Below, one piece after another: positions 1 to 6,308 of a stretch of 11,253 bases of DNA. Source of the stretch: Hungateiclostridiaceae bacterium UBA3922 (GTDB lineage: Bacteria > Bacillota > Clostridia > Acetivibrionales > DTU013); the NCBI GenBank assembly GCA_002386045.1, contig DGEQ01000074.1:23456-34708 (forward strand), given 5' to 3'. The translations under genes and the position numbers were made by a program. Each line of letters begins with the position of its first letter. The stretch's first letter is position 1. The notes under the pieces are model-generated. The model did not search any database, was not told where the DNA came from, and worked only from the letters and a program-made list of their open reading frames with translations.

Positions 1-580
1 GGGGCATCGCTGCATCGAGATTGCCCGCGAGTTGGGCCCTCGATGTCGCCTTTGCGGATATGATCCTCTTGTTCCTGTACGCATCGGAATAAAGGTTTAT
101 CGGCTCTATCGGCTTTTCCGTGTCGAACTCTCCGCTGCCGTCGTTCTTGAGCGCCTGCCAGCCATAAACGTTCATCCCGCTGCCGGTTACAAGGTTGCCG
201 AGCTTGTCGATGGTGAAGTTACCGGCTCTGGTGAACCTGAACGTGTCATTTACGCCGCCCCTGCAGATGAAGAAGCCGTCACCCTCGATCGACAGGTCAG
301 TAGGGTTGTCCGTCCTTTGTACGCTTCCTCTCGTGGTGATTGTGTCGACTGCCCCCACGCCGAGGCCCAGACCTATCTGCATCGGGTTCGTCCCGCCCCT
401 GCCTGTGATCGGGTCAGGTGCGCTGGCACCCTGCAGTGTCTGGCTGAATATTTCCTGGAATGTCACTCTTCCTGATTTAAAACCAACCGTGTTGACATTC
501 GCCACATTATTGCCTATTACGTCCATCTTCGTCTGATGTGCCCGAAGGCCGGACACACCGGAAAACATAGATCTCATCAT
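1..580 (-). CDS. flgE: Flagellar hook protein FlgE (N-terminal part, cut by window edge)
   Basis: FlgE polymerises outside the cell, beneath the FlgD cap, to form the hook that joins rod to filament. My translation from the ATG at 578-580 gives 193 codons running off the left edge. It opens MMRSMFSGVSGL, a characteristic clostridial FlgE start. The rod/hook N-terminal heptad motif NNVANVNTVGFK follows at residues 24-35. The FlgE/F/G core signature is at 101-132 (DGFFI, then RAGNFTIDKLGNLVT), and AGNLDAA at 185-191 begins the typical hook domain. A strong AGGAGGT lies at 593-599, 12 nt before this ATG, which is rather far. A nearer ATG at 585-587 is in another frame and soon stops. FlgF or FlgG is less likely because of the MMRSM start, the AGNLDAA segment and the position after flgD. 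The C-terminal part is missing only because of the window edge. Confidence 0.95.
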   Translation of the reverse strand, partial: MMRSMFSGVSGLRAHQTKMDVIGNNVANVNTVGFKSGRVTFQEIFSQTLQGASAPDPITGRGGTNPMQIGLGLGVGAVDTITTRGSVQRTDNPTDLSIEGDGFFICRGGVNDTFRFTRAGNFTIDKLGNLVTGSGMNVYGWQALKNDGSGEFDTEKPIEPINLYSDAYRNKRIISAKATSRAQLAGNLDAAMP

Positions 581-592
581 AAAGCATTCTCG

Positions 593-599
593 ACCTCCT
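593..599 (-). promoter_or_regulatory. Shine-Dalgarno sequence of flgE
   Basis: On the minus strand this reads AGGAGGT, a near-perfect ribosome binding site. It sits 5 nt before an out-of-frame ATG (585-587) and 12 nt before the flgE ATG (578-580). The hook start fits the family far better, so spacing here is longer than usual or the first ATG competes for initiation. Confidence 0.75.
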
Positions 600-609
600 T
601 CGAAATTCT

Positions 610-635
610 ACATCCCGTCCGTCGTTCAGGGATGT
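610..635 (-). other. Inverted repeat between the TIGR02530 gene and flgE
   Basis: A perfect 7-bp inverted repeat (ACATCCC and GGGATGT) flanks a 12-nt loop in the 80-nt gap before flgE. No U-run follows on the minus strand, so it is not a standard intrinsic terminator. It lies about 10 nt upstream of the flgE ribosome binding site and could be an mRNA processing or stability element. That role is inference; only the repeat is seen. Confidence 0.45.
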
Positions 636-660
636 CCAGCCTCCCGAAAGGGTCCGGCTG

Positions 661-1077
661 TTATATTATCACTGCTCCGTCAATGTTCGTGAATACGTTT
701 TCTCTGAGTTCATTGCTGTTTACGGCCGTTATTACCGTCCTGTTCCTGGTGTTGATAACGAACGCCAGGTCATCCATCAGGACGAGCGTATCCTTTACCC
801 CTTTGGACTCGGCTCTCGCAACTGCTTCCCTCATCCTGTCCTTCTGGGCGGGCGACAGGCTGATGTTCCTGGATCGCAGCCGGTATTCCGCATGCTTTGA
901 GAATTTTATCTCATAACTTTCCTGCTGCTTCTGCCTCAGGATGCTGTCGAAACTTACGGCTGCAGTGTCCTGTCCCGTGTCAGTCCTGCCTGTCCTGACC
1001 GGCCGGACGGTTACCGGGCTCCCGGTGATTACCGGTCTGCCGATGCGGTTTCCTGTGTTGTCAATTACCATCTCCAT
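661..1077 (-). CDS. Conserved flagellar operon protein, TIGR02530 type (function unknown)
   Basis: This encodes 138 aa from the chosen ATG (1075-1077). The C-terminal 80 residues match my memory of the small 'flagellar operon protein' family found between flgD and flgE in many Bacillota. Visible marks are FSKHAEYRLRSR (59-70), a central charged helix (78-93), DTLVLMDDLAFVINTRNRTVITAV (96-119) and ELRENVFTNIDGAVII (123-138). The first 45 residues are low-complexity, Pro/Val/Thr/Arg-rich and probably disordered. No signal peptide or membrane segment is visible, so it should be cytoplasmic. The start overlaps the end of flgD by 17 bp. An AGGA 5 nt upstream favours 1077, while ATGs at 1083 and 1071 remain possible (1071 is preceded by GGTGAT). 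Biochemical function is not established as far as I know; a role in hook assembly or FlgD/FlgE handling is inferred only from position. Confidence 0.85.
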   Translation of the reverse strand: MEMVIDNTGNRIGRPVITGSPVTVRPVRTGRTDTGQDTAAVSFDSILRQKQQESYEIKFSKHAEYRLRSRNISLSPAQKDRMREAVARAESKGVKDTLVLMDDLAFVINTRNRTVITAVNSNELRENVFTNIDGAVII

Positions 1078-2044
1078 CACCATCCTGTCCGTCAGCCGGC
1101 GTGCCTTCGCTGTCGTCCACGGCATCGGCACCGTTTCCGCCTGCCTGCGGCGGTCCGTCGTCGGTTCCTCCTGGAGCGCCCGTGCCGTTGCCTCCTCCAT
1201 TTCCTTCCGACGGCTTCCTTATGTTGGTTATACTGTCAAGAGGCACGTGGACTTCGTTCAGCACCGCTTTTATGCCGCCCCTGTCGTCGAATTCCAGCGA
1301 GGCGATCTTGGCAGTCACGGGAACACGTTTCCCGGTGGAGCTGTCCCTAATCACGATATCGATATATTCGCCGTTCTCATGTGCGGTGATCAGCCTGTTC
1401 CTCACGTATTCGACATCGGTCGTCTTTATCGCGGTGTTCAGTCCGGCTATCTCGACGCTCACGCCGTCCAGAACGGCATAATCTTCATAGATACCTCTCT
1501 GCAGCGATCTTACTGTCCCGCTGACCTTGATCATGTCGCCGTCAAGCGGATTGTAAACGATACCGTTGACAAGGCTGCCGATAAGGCCCGTGAACTGTGC
1601 AAGGTTGCTCCATGAAGAATATGTCCCTTCAGTTACCTCGATAATGTCTTCCACCGGCACCTCCCTGCCGCGGACGACTACGTAATATTTCCCGCCGGAA
1701 TACGTGACGCTCGTCACATCTCCTGCTACTTCAGTGACTTCTCCGGTCGAGTGATCCTTCACATAGGCAACGATGCTTTTCCCCAAAAGGCTGTATGCCT
1801 TCGTAGCGGTAAAGCTCGTGTTCAGGTTCTGCATCTGCTCAAGCGCACTGAACTGGGCCATCTGCGCGATGAATTCCTTGTCGTCCGTCGGGTTGAGCGG
1901 GTCCTGGTATCTCAGCGAAGTCACGAGGAGGTTGAGAAAATCGTCCTTCCCAAGCTCGCCTGTATCCCTGCTGCCGATCCTTGATTCATTTTCCCTGATT
2001 ATCTGCTCTATCGTTTTCTGATAGGTCACTGCATCTACGCTCAT
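1061..2044 (-). CDS. flgD: Flagellar hook cap (assembly scaffold) protein FlgD, extended form
   Basis: FlgD caps the growing hook and promotes FlgE polymerisation; it is exported and later discarded. This 327-aa protein has the family's N-terminal hallmark: LGKDDFLNLLVTSLRYQDPL at 31-50 and QMAQFSALEQMQNL at 61-74. After it come three similar beta-rich modules of about 52 residues (86-138, 154-205, 225-276). Each begins near a G-(V/I)-x-x-Y/I segment with a D/N-x-x-x-G turn and ends with a hydrophobic strand such as EVPVEDIIEV or HVPLDSITNI. The last 50 residues (278-327) are a Gly/Asp/Pro-rich acidic tail. Bacillus FlgD is much shorter. The start at 2044 is set by AGGAGGT at 2051-2057, 6 nt upstream; that site contains the fliK stop, implying translational coupling. 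The 3' end overlaps the next gene. Confidence 0.93.
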   Translation of the reverse strand: MSVDAVTYQKTIEQIIRENESRIGSRDTGELGKDDFLNLLVTSLRYQDPLNPTDDKEFIAQMAQFSALEQMQNLNTSFTATKAYSLLGKSIVAYVKDHSTGEVTEVAGDVTSVTYSGGKYYVVVRGREVPVEDIIEVTEGTYSSWSNLAQFTGLIGSLVNGIVYNPLDGDMIKVSGTVRSLQRGIYEDYAVLDGVSVEIAGLNTAIKTTDVEYVRNRLITAHENGEYIDIVIRDSSTGKRVPVTAKIASLEFDDRGGIKAVLNEVHVPLDSITNIRKPSEGNGGGNGTGAPGGTDDGPPQAGGNGADAVDDSEGTPADGQDGDGDGN

Positions 2045-2050
2045 CCATTC

Positions 2051-2057
2051 ACCTCCT
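2051..2057 (-). promoter_or_regulatory. Shine-Dalgarno sequence of flgD overlapping the fliK stop codon
   Basis: On the minus strand this reads AGGAGGT, 6 nt before the flgD ATG at 2042-2044. The fliK stop codon TAG (2056-2058) overlaps its 5' end, so ribosomes finishing fliK are placed directly on the flgD start. This fixes the flgD start and excludes an upstream GTG at 2089. Confidence 0.85.
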
Positions 2058-3627
2058 ATGCCGTCAGGTTTATCGTGCTGCCCTGCCACATCCAGGGATC
2101 GATCATCCCCACAGTTTCAGCCGGCAGCGATGTTTCGGCCGTCATTGCAGCAGCCGGCCGTGCCGCGCCTTTGGACCGCACACCGGCAAGCAATCTGTCC
2201 TGCGGCCCGTTTTCCCGCTCCTGTCGGCCGTCCTGCCTGACCGATACGCTGAGATCCTGCACGACGATCCCCTGTCGTTCAAGCGATTCCTTCAGCATCT
2301 GCATGTTGGATTCCAGCAGCCTCTGCACCTGCAGATTATCCGCCGTGAATTTCGCCATGACCGTGCCGTTCTCGGCGACTACTTTCAGCGATAACCTTCC
2401 GAGGCTATCGGGCTTCAGTTCGATGACCATTTCTGATTTGCCGCGTTCCAGTATCACGGAAACCTTTTCGGCTACCTGGCTGATGATCTGCCTCGCAGAT
2501 ACCGGCTGGTCAGCCTGTCTCCCGGCCGCAGTCTGCGTCACCGCATCGGGTCCGTGACTGTTTTGCTGTACTGCGGCCATCCCGGCATCTGTCATCTCTC
2601 TTTCATGCATTGCCTCGGTGTCCTGATGCAGTGCGGGTTTTTGCACTGACCCGTCACCGGCCTCCGGGTCGGTTCCGTCAGTCCCGGATCCTTCCATGGC
2701 TGCTTCCACCCTGCTGTCGGCTGGCACTGCTTCATCGCCGGGCTGTACTGCCTCCGCCGTGGTGCCGGTGCCGTCCCCTGGCGCATTGCTCCTGGCAGCC
2801 TGCGCTTTCCCGGGCAATCCTGTCACCGCATTTCTGACTCCTTCATCAGCAACATCGCCGTCAGCATCGAGCCCCGCAGCAAACTCGTCCGGTTTCCCGA
2901 GGATTCCTGCACGGATCCTGCCGGAAATCTCCGGTGCAGATTCAAGCGCATCACGTACTGCCTCCTCAAATCCCGCGGCATCCCGGACCAGGCCGGCCTG
3001 CGTATTTCCTCCCGGCAGCACCTCGCCTGCACCAGCGGCCGTATCTGCCGTATCATGCAGCCCGACAGCATCCCCGATTAGCCGCATCAGTTCCGCAAGG
3101 GCATCTTTCTGCTCCGCATCAGGTCCCAGGAGTTCCGAAAGTCTGGCTGCTGTTTCGGCAAAACCTGCCCGGGCCGACAATACATCTTCCGGGATGCCCA
3201 GCGAAGCCAGGATCTCCTTCAGCATCGTCCTGTCCAGGCCGGTCAGCTGTGCCAGGACCTCCAGCATGTCGGAAAACCCGGTCCGCCTGTTGACTTCTTC
3301 ACGGAATCCTCCATCCATATCCGCGGCTTCGGCCTTCTTTCCGTTCCGCGTTTCTGATAGGGTCTCCCTTCTTATCCTTTTGCAAGTCAGGTCCTGCGGT
3401 CTGTTCAGTCGTTCTTCGGAAGAAATACCAGATGGCTCGCTGCGCCCGATCCGGTCCGTCCGGCTTATGCCTGGCCTGTTCTGTGCCCTGGACAGGGCCA
3501 TTTCGAACACTTTTCCGAATCCGGCCGCACCTGCCGTGTTACTGCGGTACTGGCTTCTGCCGCACCTAGCTGCGGGAACATCCATGCCTGCTGCGATACT
3601 GGAGCTGAATACCTGTGTGAACTGCAA
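2056..3627 (-). CDS. fliK: Flagellar hook-length control protein FliK
   Basis: FliK is the exported molecular ruler that ends hook growth by switching the export apparatus from rod/hook to filament substrates through FlhB. The 523-aa product has the usual shape of a poorly conserved, Ala/Gly/Asp/Glu-rich central region and a compact C-terminal domain. That domain (about 400-464) carries the Flg_hook signature: MVIELKPDSLGRLSLKVVAE, then TVMAKFTADNLQVQRLLES, then ERQGIVVQDLSVSV. About 60 Gln/Ala/Arg-rich residues follow. The start is TTG at 3625-3627, 6 nt after a perfect AGGAGGT (3634-3640), giving an N-terminus MQFTQVFSSS. An upstream in-frame TTG at 3645 precedes that site and is less likely. 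The gap from the preceding gene is 30 nt. Placement after fliI-fliJ-ylxF and before flgD is the normal Bacillota position. Confidence 0.92.
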   Translation of the reverse strand: MQFTQVFSSSIAAGMDVPAARCGRSQYRSNTAGAAGFGKVFEMALSRAQNRPGISRTDRIGRSEPSGISSEERLNRPQDLTCKRIRRETLSETRNGKKAEAADMDGGFREEVNRRTGFSDMLEVLAQLTGLDRTMLKEILASLGIPEDVLSARAGFAETAARLSELLGPDAEQKDALAELMRLIGDAVGLHDTADTAAGAGEVLPGGNTQAGLVRDAAGFEEAVRDALESAPEISGRIRAGILGKPDEFAAGLDADGDVADEGVRNAVTGLPGKAQAARSNAPGDGTGTTAEAVQPGDEAVPADSRVEAAMEGSGTDGTDPEAGDGSVQKPALHQDTEAMHEREMTDAGMAAVQQNSHGPDAVTQTAAGRQADQPVSARQIISQVAEKVSVILERGKSEMVIELKPDSLGRLSLKVVAENGTVMAKFTADNLQVQRLLESNMQMLKESLERQGIVVQDLSVSVRQDGRQERENGPQDRLLAGVRSKGAARPAAAMTAETSLPAETVGMIDPWMWQGSTINLTA

Positions 3628-3633
3628 TTCCTC

Positions 3634-3640
3634 ACCTCCT
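3634..3640 (-). promoter_or_regulatory. Shine-Dalgarno sequence of fliK
   Basis: On the minus strand this reads AGGAGGT, 6 nt before the TTG at 3625-3627. Its strength and spacing decide the non-ATG start of fliK over the alternative TTG at 3643-3645. Confidence 0.8.
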
Positions 3641-3657
3641 TTCAACAGACTGATATG

Positions 3658-4461
3658 TCATCCCCCTCTGTAAAGTTCATTGAGCTTCTCAGTCACCCTG
3701 GCTGCAAAATCGGGGGACATTTCCTGCAGTATCTCCGCAGCCTGTTTCCTGTTCATGGCTTTCAGCGTTTCAGCTATCAGGTCCAGTTTCGACGTGCCCA
3801 TCTGCTCGAAAATGGCTGCCGCCGAATCCGCGTCCATCTCCGCATAGACCTGGGCGAACTTTTTCACGTTATCATCCGTCTGCTGCTCCACGATGACAGA
3901 TTCATATATGGCCGCGGCATTCTCCGGCTCGATGGACTCGAAATACTCTGTAAAGGCTTCCCTGTCGCCGCTTGCGATCGCCCTGTCGAGTTGCTTCTTC
4001 AACTCCTCCAGTTGCTTTTCCTTTTCAGCAACGGCAGCTTCACGTTCATCCAGTTCCTGCAGCTTTTCAGCGGCTTCCTGGATAAGCCTGTCATAATCTT
4101 CCTTGTACCTGCTCAGCTCATCAGCCCTCGCATCGGCCTGCGCAAGCTGCTCCTTTAGCTTTTCAGTCTCATCCCTGAATTCGAGATATTTCTCGCGGAT
4201 CTCATCCCGGGTCATGTATTTCGGATTGAGAGGATCAGGCGGTTCCGGCAGTGCCAGCTTGAGAAAAGGGATCGACTTTATCGAGGAATAATGCCTTTCA
4301 GTCACACCGCCGATGTTGTTGTAGACGATAAAATAGAAAACGGCGCCGAAAGCAGCGACGATGATGATCACATCCAGGATGATCATGCCTGCCGTGAAGA
4401 ATTTGCTTCTCTTTTTCTTCCCATCCTTATTTACAGTGCTTCCATCCGGTTTGGCCGCCAT
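3658..4461 (-). CDS. YlxF/MotE-like membrane-anchored coiled-coil flagellar protein
   Basis: The 267-aa protein has a basic, Lys-rich N-terminus (1-21) and one strong membrane helix (about 22-47, within FFTAGMIILDVIIIVAAFGAV). A proline-rich linker follows (LPEPPDPLNP, 71-80), then a long charged coiled coil (about 84-162). The C-terminal part (about 175-260) is helical with three MgtE_N-like repeats: IEPENAAAIYESV, MDADSAAAIFEQM and MNRKQAAEILQEM. This is the architecture of Bacillus YlxF, which lies between fliJ and fliK as here, and of MotE and spirochaete FlbB. Those relatives act around the motor or stator, and by the positive-inside rule most of this protein should be extracytoplasmic. 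A stator chaperone or scaffold role is inferred from relatives. It starts 2 nt after the fliJ stop with GGGAG upstream, so translation is coupled. A MotE or FlbB symbol would go beyond the evidence. Confidence 0.85.
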   Translation of the reverse strand: MAAKPDGSTVNKDGKKKRSKFFTAGMIILDVIIIVAAFGAVFYFIVYNNIGGVTERHYSSIKSIPFLKLALPEPPDPLNPKYMTRDEIREKYLEFRDETEKLKEQLAQADARADELSRYKEDYDRLIQEAAEKLQELDEREAAVAEKEKQLEELKKQLDRAIASGDREAFTEYFESIEPENAAAIYESVIVEQQTDDNVKKFAQVYAEMDADSAAAIFEQMGTSKLDLIAETLKAMNRKQAAEILQEMSPDFAARVTEKLNELYRGG

Positions 4462-4463
4462 TT

Positions 4464-4913
4464 TCAGTCTCCCGTATCGCTATCGCTGTAATTGTAGCTA
4501 ACGATTTCGTCATTGGTTTTCTGTTCGAGCTTCTTCTGATCAAGGAGGAATTCCTCGTATTGCCTGTCTTTCAGCTTTTCGAGTATCTTCCTGTCCTTCA
4601 TGGCCTTTACGAGCTCTTCTCTAACTTTATCGACATATTGAGCGGCAATATTTACATTTTCTTTTTGTGTCCGGATCCTGGAATTGAGCACTGAAAGGTA
4701 TTCGTTGAATTCTACCAGTTCATGGACAGTCGTTTTCCTGGTCTTTTCATTGAACTCCCTGACAGTGTCATCATGCTTGTTTTCCAGTTCGGACAATTTG
4801 CGCTCTTCAGCCTGCAGCTTCCGCATGGCGGCCGCCAGTTCGTTCTTTACACTGTCTTCTTTCTGCTTCCTGAGATCCAGGACTGACTGGAGCTTGAATA
4901 TGAACCTTGCCAT
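4464..4913 (-). CDS. fliJ: Flagellar export protein FliJ
   Basis: FliJ is the small stalk-like coiled-coil protein of the export apparatus. It inserts into the FliI hexamer, much like the gamma subunit of F-ATPase, links it to FlhA and escorts substrates. The 149-aa product begins MARFIFKLQSVLDLRKQKED, the typical FliJ opening (F-x-L-Q-x-VLDLR). It is almost wholly charged helix with heptad-like spacing and has no membrane segment. Length agrees with the family norm of about 145-150. The ATG at 4911-4913 is preceded by AGGAGAG. The gene follows fliI after 64 nt holding a small hairpin, and its stop lies 2 nt from the next start. Sequence conservation in FliJ is low, so position after fliI is an important part of the evidence. 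Confidence 0.93.
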   Translation of the reverse strand: MARFIFKLQSVLDLRKQKEDSVKNELAAAMRKLQAEERKLSELENKHDDTVREFNEKTRKTTVHELVEFNEYLSVLNSRIRTQKENVNIAAQYVDKVREELVKAMKDRKILEKLKDRQYEEFLLDQKKLEQKTNDEIVSYNYSDSDTGD

Positions 4914-4937
4914 TATTCTCTCCTGCGGGGTTTTTCA

Positions 4938-4953
4938 GGATCTTGTGAGATCC
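4938..4953 (-). other. Small hairpin in the fliI-fliJ gap
   Basis: A perfect 6-bp stem (GGATCT and AGATCC) with a 4-nt loop sits between fliI and fliJ. On the minus strand it is followed by an A-rich stretch (CTGAAAAACC), not a U-run, so it should not terminate the operon message. It may be an mRNA stability or processing site, but that is inference. Confidence 0.4.
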
Positions 4954-4977
4954 GGTGATCAGAGATGTGTATGTCGG

Positions 4978-6288
4978 TCATCGGAGGATTTCCTGCAGCA
5001 TGTCGATGATCTCATCGAAACCGAAGCGTTCCTCCGTCGACTGCCGGATGAAGCCAAATATCCTGTCTATCAGGCTTATGGCATGGTCGATCTTTTCGTT
5101 GCTGCCTTTCACATATGCTCCTATGTTTATCAGGTCCTCAGCGTCCCTGTATACGGCAAGGGCTTCCTTGACCCCGGCGGCAGCTTCCTTGTGACCGTCA
5201 GTGATGATATCGGGCATGACACGGCTCACGCTGGCAAGTACGTCGATGGCCGGGTACTGGTTCCTGTTGGCAAGCGAACGCGAAAGCACGATGTGGCCGT
5301 CAAGTATGCTCCTTGCTGTATCCGTTACCGGTTCGGTCATATCGTCACCGTCCACCAGGACCGTATAAAGCCCGGTGATCGAACCTTTCTCTGAATTACC
5401 GGCCCTTTCGAGCAGTCTTGGCATGATCCCGAACACTGACGGCGTATATCCTCTCGATACCGGGGGCTCTCCCGTGGCAAGCCCGATTTCCCTTTGCGCC
5501 ATCGCAAAACGTGTAAGTGAATCCATCATCAGCAGCACATCTTTTCCCTGGTCCCTGAAATATTCCGCGACGGCTGTCGCAATGAACGCTCCCTTGAGCC
5601 TGACGAGAGCCGGCTGGTCCGAAGTGGCCACAACGACGACAGAACGGGACAGTCCTTCCTCTCCAAGGTCTTTCTCTATGAATTCCCTTACTTCCCTGCC
5701 GCGTTCTCCTATCAGTGCGATCACGTTCACATCGGCCCTGGTGTTCCTCGCTATCATGCCCATGAGCGTGCTCTTGCCAACGCCGCTGCCGGCAAAAATA
5801 CCGATACGCTGGCCTTTGCCTACCGTCAGAAGGCCGTCTATCGCTTTGACCCCAAGCGGCAGCGGTTCTGTTATCCGTTTTCTGTTCAGGGGATGAGGCG
5901 GATCGTTGTCGATCGGGTAATATTTCTCATGCCTTAACGGACCTTTACCGTCGATCGGATGACCAAGCCCGTCCAGGACGCGGCCCATAAGATCCATGCC
6001 GACGCCGGCCCGGAGGGTGGAATCGGAAGCGACCACGAGATTGCCCGGTCCCACCCCCGACATATCCCCAAGGGGCATCAGCAGCACTTTGCTGTCCCTG
6101 AAACCGACGACTTCCGTCTGTATGACCTTTTTCCCCCTTGATGCATACAGTTTGCAAAGTCTGCCTATATCTGCCTCGGGACCGTCGGACTCTATAGTAA
6201 GGCCAACGACCTTGGACACTCTTCCGAAATACTTGACAAAACTTGATTTATCAAGCAGGTTATGGTATCTCTGAAGGTTTATCTGCAC
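4978..6288 (-). CDS. fliI: Flagellum-specific export ATPase FliI
   Basis: FliI is the hexameric ATPase on the cytoplasmic side of the flagellar type III export gate; it hydrolyses ATP to help unfold and inject substrates. The 436 residues match the family length. The Walker A loop is GSGVGKST (167-174). GERGREVREF (194-203) carries the catalytic glutamate region, and TSDQPALVR (222-230) is typical of FliI/SctN. The Walker B segment is VLLMMDSLTRFAMAQRE (251-267). GEPPVSRGYTPSVF (273-286) and LYTVLVDGDDMTEPVTD (307-323) complete the signature. These separate it from F-ATPase beta. The start is GTG at 6286-6288, preceded by GGGGAGGT with 8 nt spacing. It lies 20 nt after fliH, its direct partner. 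No catalytic residue appears missing. Confidence 0.98.
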   Translation of the reverse strand: MQINLQRYHNLLDKSSFVKYFGRVSKVVGLTIESDGPEADIGRLCKLYASRGKKVIQTEVVGFRDSKVLLMPLGDMSGVGPGNLVVASDSTLRAGVGMDLMGRVLDGLGHPIDGKGPLRHEKYYPIDNDPPHPLNRKRITEPLPLGVKAIDGLLTVGKGQRIGIFAGSGVGKSTLMGMIARNTRADVNVIALIGERGREVREFIEKDLGEEGLSRSVVVVATSDQPALVRLKGAFIATAVAEYFRDQGKDVLLMMDSLTRFAMAQREIGLATGEPPVSRGYTPSVFGIMPRLLERAGNSEKGSITGLYTVLVDGDDMTEPVTDTARSILDGHIVLSRSLANRNQYPAIDVLASVSRVMPDIITDGHKEAAAGVKEALAVYRDAEDLINIGAYVKGSNEKIDHAISLIDRIFGFIRQSTEERFGFDEIIDMLQEILR

Positions 6289-6308
6289 CGCGGGAACCTC
6301 CCCGGGGC

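Noticed and set aside
2592..3071. Alternative minus-strand frames inside fliK as extra small genes
   Set aside because: They are out-of-frame readings of the low-complexity Ala/Gly/Asp-rich part of fliK, with no ribosome binding site and no family resemblance.
4938..4953. Intrinsic terminator after fliI
   Set aside because: The 6-bp stem lacks a U-run on the minus strand, and fliJ follows at once with its own ribosome binding site.
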